From NCBI RefSeq assembly GCF_023703775.1, contig NZ_CP098514.1, forward strand, positions 558,001-622,000: a DNA stretch of 64,000 nt, read 5' to 3'. Within the stretch, counting starts at the first letter, position 1; each line of letters starts with the position of its first letter. Made by a program: the position numbers and the translations under genes. Origin of the DNA: Haloplanus sp. GDY1 (GTDB taxonomy: Archaea; Halobacteriota; Halobacteria; Halobacteriales; Haloferacaceae). The notes beneath the pieces were generated by a model, which was not told the origin of the DNA, searched no databases, and saw only the letters and a list, made by a program, of their open reading frames with translations. Of the stretch, positions 61,951 through 64,000 are shown in pieces.

Positions 61951-62946
61951 TCAGATATGCGGTCCATGTCTCCGAACCGATTTCTGTAAATCCGTATCGG
62001 AATATTTCAGATAATTCTCTTTCGTCGTCTCAATATCATCATGGCCAAGTAGATCGGCAAGCAGTGAAATGTCACCACCGTCGTTAATGAAGTGGACACC
62101 GAACGACTTTCTCAAGGTATGTGCGCCGACTCTCTTGACCTTCTGACCACCCCTATTCTCATAGACGGTTTCCTGTAAACCAGCGTTCTCTGCGGCTGTA
62201 GTAACCACGTCAGTAACAGTCTGTTCGTCCATTCTCACTTGCCTTCGAGTAGGGAACAAGTATTCAGACTCTTCGGCGTAGAACACTTCATTTCTATCAG
62301 CTTCGAGCCACATGGATAGCAGAGAATCCAGTGTTCCATGATACCAAACTGTTCGGGATTCATCTGTCTTCTTTCCGTAGATAGCTATCTTGCGGCTATC
62401 TCTGTCGATGTGAGATATTTTGATACGGACTAATTCACTGCGACGGATACCAGTTTGATAGAGCAACCGAACAATCAGTTCGTTTCTAACTGTCGGCGCA
62501 GGGACGTGGTTTACCAGCCGTCTAACTTCATGAATCTCAAGGGGCTTCTCACCTCCCTCTACCTCTTTCTTAGAATCACTGAACATACCGTCAATTCGCT
62601 CGGGGGTAGCGTGTTCAGTAGGATCGTCACCTACGTCCATCTGAGGGAAACCCCTACGTCCATTCTCACCGAATTTCTCAATCGTACTGTAGAGATCGGA
62701 GATAGCAGCATGAGCAACACGGATAGACGATGGAGCATATCCCTGTTCATTCAGCATATGTTGGTAGAAGTCTTCCACGTGACCACTGTGACAGTCTTCT
62801 ATCCCTACGTCAGTCTCTTCCTCAAGATACTGAACGAAACGACGGATATGCCTACGATACTCCCTTGCAGTATCCGTATTCCCAGCAGCCTTGTAGCTAT
62901 GATGAGCATCAATAGCCTGTTCGACTACAGAAACCTGTTCAGTCAT
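61951..62946 (-). CDS. Tyrosine recombinase (integrase) of the element
   Basis: A 331-aa XerC/D-type integrase. The N-terminal SAM-like core-binding domain covers about residues 1-120. Catalytic residues are R168 (TGIRRSEL), K192 or K193, H276 and R279 (HTLRKSF), H302 (LLGHDD) and the nucleophile Y312 (KENYLKY). All are present, so it should be active. It lies about 0.55 kb inside the right end, with an RHH gene between it and the junction. It most likely integrates and excises the element at the 15-bp core. Confidence 0.93.
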   Translation of the reverse strand: MTEQVSVVEQAIDAHHSYKAAGNTDTAREYRRHIRRFVQYLEEETDVGIEDCHSGHVEDFYQHMLNEQGYAPSSIRVAHAAISDLYSTIEKFGENGRRGFPQMDVGDDPTEHATPERIDGMFSDSKKEVEGGEKPLEIHEVRRLVNHVPAPTVRNELIVRLLYQTGIRRSELVRIKISHIDRDSRKIAIYGKKTDESRTVWYHGTLDSLLSMWLEADRNEVFYAEESEYLFPTRRQVRMDEQTVTDVVTTAAENAGLQETVYENRGGQKVKRVGAHTLRKSFGVHFINDGGDISLLADLLGHDDIETTKENYLKYSDTDLQKSVRRHGPHI

Positions 62947-62947
62947 A

Positions 62948-63433
62948 CTATCCTTCCCTCCAATAACGCGGTTCGTCTTCGTCGGGGATCATATTCACCG
63001 CGTTAGATTGACTAATCTGTGCCAAGGCTATGGAAGCCTCTTGCTTACTCACATTCACCTGTTCAGCAATCTCTTGGGGTGTTACAGCCGTATGAAGTGA
63101 GGTAGGTAGCTCACTGTAGACGGACGTGACAGTAGCGTCTGAGACGGCTGTGTTAGCCATAACAGTAGACTCAACTGATTCCACTATCTCAGTCAAACCG
63201 TCTATCTTGCCGTCGAGACGTGTTAGTAACGACTCTATATCGCCTAGTGAATCTCTATTCCCCGACGTAGTTTCAGCCGAACCAGTTCCGTAGGCATCAC
63301 CCAACTCCCGTGAGACAGAAAGTCGAATCAGATGGGAAAGTGAGTCGTATTCATCTGAGTCGTCTACTGCTGATTCCCATTTCTGTTTCTGAGTCTCATC
63401 TACTCGAAAGGCGATTGTAGGACGTTCACCCAT
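62948..63433 (-). CDS. RHH plus winged-helix protein co-transcribed with the integrase
   Basis: A 161-aa protein. Residues 1-50 (MGERPTIAFRVDETQKQKWE) form a ribbon-helix-helix domain, residues about 65-100 are coiled-coil-like, and the end 'VTPQEIAEQVNVSKQEASIA' is a winged-helix segment. ATG 63433 is preferred because upstream codons belong to the element end. One base separates it from the integrase start. It may regulate the integrase or act as a directionality factor. Confidence 0.8.
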   Translation of the reverse strand: MGERPTIAFRVDETQKQKWESAVDDSDEYDSLSHLIRLSVSRELGDAYGTGSAETTSGNRDSLGDIESLLTRLDGKIDGLTEIVESVESTVMANTAVSDATVTSVYSELPTSLHTAVTPQEIAEQVNVSKQEASIALAQISQSNAVNMIPDEDEPRYWREG

Positions 63434-63469
63434 GCTACTGTCTATTATCTCCCTGTAGTTAGTTGTTTG

Positions 63470-63482
63470 CACTGTAGGTACA
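63470..63482 (+). repeat. Right copy of the element-end repeat CACTGTAGGTACA
   Basis: It has the same orientation as the left copy (56744-56756) and lies 9 bp from the right core. It also marks the inner boundary of the AT-rich DNA. Confidence 0.65.
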
Positions 63483-63491
63483 GACGAATAC

Positions 63492-63506
63492 CCAACACGG
63501 TCTTCG
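63492..63506 (+). repeat. Right attachment repeat (attR core)
   Basis: CCAACACGGTCTTCG is identical to 56723-56737. It is followed directly by GCG CTG TTC GCC, which continues the permease reading frame as NTVF-ALFALVAL. Confidence 0.85.
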
Positions 63507-63862
63507 CGCTGTTCGCCCTCGTCGCCCTCGGAACCCCCCGAACCGGCGTGATGGTCGCGATGGAGCGGGCGGGGGTCACGGAGCCCCTGGGAGCCCTGGT
63601 CGCGACCGCGGGCCTCGCGGCGGCCATCGGCTTCGCGCTCGTCGTCTCCGTCGGCGACGCGTACCTTCGGACGGTCGGCCGCCTCGACTACACCCGCGTG
63701 TCGCTCGCGACGGGCGCCCTGCTGACCGGCGTCGCCTACCTGTTCGCCGGGATCCTCGGCCTCGCGGTGTTCGCGCTCGCGGCGCTCGTGGGCCTCCTCC
63801 CGGCGGTTCTCGGCGTCCGACGGGTTCACCTGATGGCGGTGCTGGCGCCCGCGGTCATGTGA
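63507..63862 (+). pseudogene. TctA-like permease, 3' part
   Basis: It encodes the last 118 residues of the permease, beginning ALFALVALGTPRTGV after the attachment core, with three or four hydrophobic segments and an ending HLMAVLAPAVM. It has no promoter or start of its own apart from chance codons in the element end. Together with 55888-56737 it makes one 401-codon gene. Confidence 0.85.
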
Positions 63863-63939
63863 CGGCGTCTCCCACCTCCCGGGAACCGGCCGGCTAGTTC
63901 TTACTGTTACAAATCCAATGCTATCCCGGGTGAAGACGC

Positions 63940-64000
63940 ATGTCCACGCAGTTACTGACGGCGGCGGATCGAAAGCGGCGGGCCGCCCTCGACGCGATTC
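63940..64000 (+). CDS. Start of an unidentified gene cut by the window edge
   Basis: ATG 63940 opens MSTQLLTAADRKRRAALDAI and runs off the right edge. Only 20 codons are visible, so no family can be named. The codon use is GC-rich and haloarchaeal. Confidence 0.5.
   Translation, partial: MSTQLLTAADRKRRAALDAI

Larger units (their letters stand above)
56738..63506. mobile_element. 6.77-kb integrative element inserted in a permease gene
   Basis: An AT-rich block with a compact leftward gene set, bounded by the 15-bp direct repeat CCAACACGGTCTTCG. It encodes a tyrosine recombinase (61951-62946) and its ribbon-helix-helix partner next to the right end. A cargo operon (57563-60623) and one small rightward membrane peptide make up the rest. 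No replication, packaging, capsid, conjugation or toxin gene was recognised, so it may be a small cryptic plasmid-like element, a viral satellite or a defective provirus. The inner flanks also share a second 13-bp repeat, CACTGTAGGTACA. Confidence 0.88.

Noticed and set aside
56738-63506. Pleolipovirus-type provirus
   Set aside because: No spike protein, VP3-like membrane protein or ATPase was found among the element genes, so viral identity is not supported by what can be seen.

Overview
The window is chromosomal DNA from a haloarchaeon. Most of it is GC-rich (roughly two thirds G+C by eye), and the proteins are strongly acidic. Secreted binding proteins carry twin-arginine plus lipobox signals followed by glycine-rich linkers. 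Ribosomal proteins and RNA polymerase subunits are archaeal (eS8, eL18, RpoD/N/K). Several genes have a TATA box about 26 bp before the start codon, which fits leaderless mRNAs. The gene content suggests the Haloferacales-type haloarchaea, but the sequence alone does not fix the genus.

Layout. 0-3.7 kb: branched-chain amino acid ABC transporter (livM partial, livG, livF, and convergent livK). 3.8-9.7 kb: small proteins, including a 39-aa zinc-finger microprotein; tRNA-Ser(UGA) with a decayed copy of its 3' end; a membrane protein; uracil-DNA glycosylase; Mrp; MoaA. 9.8-15.9 kb: the classical haloarchaeal information-processing cluster tRNA-Ser(GCU)-uS13-uS4-uS11-RpoD and tRNA-Leu(CAG)-eL18-uL13-uS9-RpoN-RpoK-enolase-uS2. 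16-21.7 kb: metalloprotease-like protein, membrane proteins, an isolated NuoCD, a methyltransferase and a Bat-type regulator. 21.7-28.3 kb: phosphate uptake (pstSCAB-phoU) with a divergent AbrB-PhoU regulator. 28.3-33 kb: eS8, housekeeping and unknown genes, the NurA nuclease and an esterase. 33.1-40 kb: a cell-surface cluster with three small secreted proteins that share an N-terminal motif (TasA/camelysin-like), a HTH regulator, a SipW-like signal peptidase and a DUF5305-type protein. 40-43.7 kb: HerA helicase and an M42 peptidase. 43.8-55.8 kb: uL11, then a molybdate/tungstate block (ModE-like regulator, TupABC, WtpABC), then uL1-uL10-P1.

55.9-63.9 kb: a TctA-like permease gene is split by a 6.77-kb AT-rich integrative element. 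A 15-bp direct repeat, CCAACACGGTCTTCG, lies at both junctions, and removing the element would restore an uninterrupted 401-codon frame. The element encodes a tyrosine recombinase preceded by a ribbon-helix-helix protein, plus a leftward operon of small DNA-binding and unknown proteins. No recognised replication, capsid or packaging gene was seen. Its non-coding parts are highly structured. There are two ungapped 136-bp repeats, each ending in an AGTGACCT/AGGTCACT inverted repeat. There is a 40-bp inverted repeat with 417 bp between its arms, and a palindromic operator. This element and the SipW/TasA-like cluster are the most interesting parts of the window.

Working together: the pst operon, its palindromic promoter and the two PhoU-type proteins form one phosphate-response unit. 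ModE, Tup and Wtp supply molybdenum and tungsten, which links to MoaA earlier in the window. NurA and HerA are DNA-end-processing partners that here flank the surface-protein cluster.
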